A stretch of 22,422 bases of DNA from a virus: IMG/VR virus record IMGVR_UViG_3300018019_000034, positions 1 to 22,422 of that record; one strand, given 5' to 3'. Each line of letters opens with the position of its first letter. Positions within the stretch are counted from its first letter, which is position 1. The notes beneath the pieces are model-generated. The model searched no databases. It was not told the DNA's origin and saw only the letters and a list, made by a program, of their open reading frames with translations. Made by a program: the position numbers and the translations under genes. Positions 20,897-22,422 of this stretch are shown here, one piece after another.

Positions 20897-21116
20897 TTTT
20901 ATATCCTTCCTTTTTTGAATAATTAATTGCTGTAGACATATAAAGAAATATGGCACTTCTTAAACCTTTACCACCTTCTTTAAGTAATTCAGAATGTGCA
21001 TATCTTGTAGCATCATCAACAAGTTGATTAAAATCTATTTTATTTGCATCATCAACAAGTTGATTAAAATCTATTTTATTTGCTTTAGTATTTTCTATTC
21101 TTAATTTAGTAGACAT
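20889..21116 (-). CDS. Small protein with a tandem 12-residue duplication
   Basis: 75 residues. NKIDFNQLVDDA occurs twice in direct succession (about residues 13-36), encoded by a perfect 36-bp repeat (21010-21081); the duplication keeps the reading frame. The rest is helical (ATRYAHSELLKEGGKGLRSA, IFLYMSTAINYSKKEG). No family recognised. ATG 21116 has AAGGAG. Lies between the RNA ligase and the zinc-ribbon gene. Confidence 0.65.
   Translation of the reverse strand: MSTKLRIENTKANKIDFNQLVDDANKIDFNQLVDDATRYAHSELLKEGGKGLRSAIFLYMSTAINYSKKEGYKNG
21010..21081. repeat. Perfect 36-bp tandem repeat inside a small gene
   Basis: Copies 21010-21045 and 21046-21081 are identical over 36 bases, exactly 12 codons. 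With no visible base differences between copies, the duplication is probably recent, made by slippage or unequal recombination. Confidence 0.95.
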
Positions 21117-21119
21117 TTA

Positions 21120-22211
21120 TTATCTCCTTACGAAACATTTTAAAAGTCTTTCTTGCATATTTTCCGACATATCCGAAATTATATCAGATATTGATTTATC
21201 CATCATCTTTCTCTTTTTAAATAAAACACTTGACATATAACCATGTTCATTAACTGCAAGAGCAAAATCTTTCTGACTTTCAATGTCTTTATACTTATAC
21301 CACACTTCATTGATTTTGTCAAGCATTACTTTATGTGCATCAATATAAGGCTGAAACAAAGGTCTATCTTCACCGAAATAAGAAAGATATTCCTCATGGT
21401 CATTTTCCATTACCAATTTTATTACTCTACTTTCAGAAAGTACACCATTTTCTCTAAGGTGAGCAATTGCAAGATAAGAAGGATTTTTTATCTTTAAACG
21501 GAAACCATCAGCCCATTTACAAACATAACCTTCTTCAAGTGCTGGAAGCTTACTTGCGTTTTCGATAACTTCCTCAAAAGAATTAAGATTATATGTATTA
21601 GGCATATCAACACCAAGAAGTTTTGAAGCATGTAAAACATTACCATAATCTAATTCCAGACCTGTTCTTTTATCTCTAATGGTAAGAAGATAAACCTTAT
21701 AATCTGAATAAGGAGTTACCACCCTTGTTTCAGGTGATACTAATTCAAATACAAAAGTATAATCGGTCATATCATCAGTTAATTTATTAATATCAAAAGC
21801 TTTATCGAATACAGAACGATAAGACCTACCAAAACCATTCTCACCTTCAGCAAAAGCCATACTACGAGTTGCTACATTCCATTTACCATTATGATGATAA
21901 CAAGTAATTAAACTACCATCTATTTTATCGAAAACAATAGCATCATTAATTGATTTTAAATAATTAGATGTACCTTCACCATAATTAAAGAAACGGTCAA
22001 AAGACCTTGCTACAACTTCATAAGTATCACGATTAAGAATTAAACCACGACATTCCATAATGATAGGGTCTGTTTTAGGAGAATCAATTTGGTTATAATT
22101 AAGAACAACAAGACCCTCTTCAGGATAATCTCTTATCTTTAGATTATAAGGTTCTTTTGATAGAGCATCAAGTGTTCCACCATCTTTTAGAAATTTCTGA
22201 ACATTAAGCAT
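21120..22211 (-). CDS. rnlA: RNA ligase 1 (T4 Rnl1 family)
   Basis: 363 residues; T4 Rnl1 has 374. Motif I is KIDGS with nucleophile Lys96, the residue that takes AMP. Before it, IIMECRGLILNRD and VARSFDRFFNYGE match T4 'ALECRGIMF' and 'ASRPMEKFFNLNE'. Motif IIIa is FELVSPETRVV (155-165; T4 FEFVAPTNRIV), motif IV EEGYVCKW (226-233), motif V FRLKIK (237-242). Rnl1 repairs tRNA cut by host anticodon nucleases, with Pnkp as partner. Two phage tRNAs lie directly upstream in the same direction, in keeping with that. ATG 22211 has AGGAG. Confidence 0.92.
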   Translation of the reverse strand: MLNVQKFLKDGGTLDALSKEPYNLKIRDYPEEGLVVLNYNQIDSPKTDPIIMECRGLILNRDTYEVVARSFDRFFNYGEGTSNYLKSINDAIVFDKIDGSLITCYHHNGKWNVATRSMAFAEGENGFGRSYRSVFDKAFDINKLTDDMTDYTFVFELVSPETRVVTPYSDYKVYLLTIRDKRTGLELDYGNVLHASKLLGVDMPNTYNLNSFEEVIENASKLPALEEGYVCKWADGFRLKIKNPSYLAIAHLRENGVLSESRVIKLVMENDHEEYLSYFGEDRPLFQPYIDAHKVMLDKINEVWYKYKDIESQKDFALAVNEHGYMSSVLFKKRKMMDKSISDIISDMSENMQERLLKCFVRR

Positions 22212-22233
22212 TTTAACTCCTAATAATTTAAAA

Positions 22234-22311
22234 TGGTGGGTCGGATAGGTATCGAACCTATAACCTACGCCTTAAAAGGGCGTTGCTCTACCATAATTGA
22301 GCTACCGACCC
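22234..22311 (-). tRNA. tRNA-Lys (anticodon UUU), CCA encoded
   Basis: The 75-base tRNA (22237-22311) folds fully: acceptor GGGTCGG with CCGACCC, D stem GCTC/GAGC, anticodon stem ACGCC/GGCGT with loop CTTTTAA, T arm ATAGG TTCGATA CCTAT. Discriminator is A and CCA follows at 22234-22236. The UUU anticodon suits an AT-rich phage using many AAA codons. Confidence 0.95.
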
Positions 22312-22313
22312 AT

Positions 22314-22401
22314 TGGTAGGGGTAACGGGATTCGAACCCGTAGCGTTTCTAATGTAGATGATTTTAAGTCATCTGCGGCTCGCCAATTACGCCATACCCC
22401 T
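22314..22401 (-). tRNA. tRNA-Leu (anticodon UAA), CCA encoded
   Basis: The 85-base body (22317-22401) has acceptor AGGGGTA with TACCCCT, anticodon stem GATGA/TCATC with loop CTTAAAA (anticodon TAA), a long variable region of about 15 bases as in class II tRNAs, and T arm ACGGG TTCGAAT CCCGT. CCA is encoded at 22314-22316. It reads UUA, a frequent codon here. Confidence 0.93.
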
Positions 22402-22422
22402 AAATTAATCCGCTTTATACTC

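Noticed and set aside
1-22422. CRISPR array, insertion sequence or attachment site
   Set aside because: No regularly spaced repeats, transposase or terminal inverted repeats seen; the tandem 36-bp repeat has no spacer.

Overview
The window is part of the genome of an AT-rich, T4-like contractile-tailed phage (Caudoviricetes). The main evidence is an ordered set of T4 virion-gene homologues on the minus strand, read from high to low coordinate: neck genes 13 (16987-17775) and 14 (15731-16372), tail completion gene 15 (7447-8376), large terminase 17 (4677-6332), sheath 18 (2250-3947), two tail-tube genes 19 (1314-1826 and 789-1301) and a gp26-like baseplate protein running off the left edge (1-687). 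Four copies of the T4-type late promoter core TATAAATA precede genes or operons on this strand. Strong AGGAG-type ribosome sites and one consensus sigma70 promoter suggest a host with ordinary bacterial initiation signals; I cannot name the host.

The right end (about 18600-22422) holds accessory genes on the minus strand: two tRNAs with encoded CCA (Leu-UAA, Lys-UUU), an RNA ligase of the T4 Rnl1 type, and a run of small membrane, lipoprotein and Cys-rich proteins. It ends in a strong terminator (18551-18586), followed directly by a late promoter that starts a ClpP-like protease gene and the neck genes.

Two homing endonuclease genes sit between virion genes: GIY-YIG between 13 and 14, HNH/endonuclease VII-type between 18 and the first 19. 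A tail-fibre-like gene lies between 17 and 18. A short plus-strand cassette (6361-7463), including a broken gene and a lipoprotein, occupies the place between 15 and 17 where T4 has small-terminase gene 16; no gp16 is recognisable.

The most interesting part is about 8393-15731, an accessory array inserted between late genes 14 and 15. Many of its proteins begin with M-x-[FY]-x-x-[FY]-[IL]-x-[ED], closely resembling the capsid-targeting sequence of T4 internal proteins (cleaved by prohead protease gp21). The bodies behind this tag include a caspase-like cysteine peptidase candidate, a GNAT-like acetyltransferase, a GTKWC/beta-helix protein, and two expanded small-domain families (the LFDF family and the EEYxNxxK family), with a fusion of the two and two frameshifted members. 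I propose that this is a cassette of head-packaged, injected proteins.
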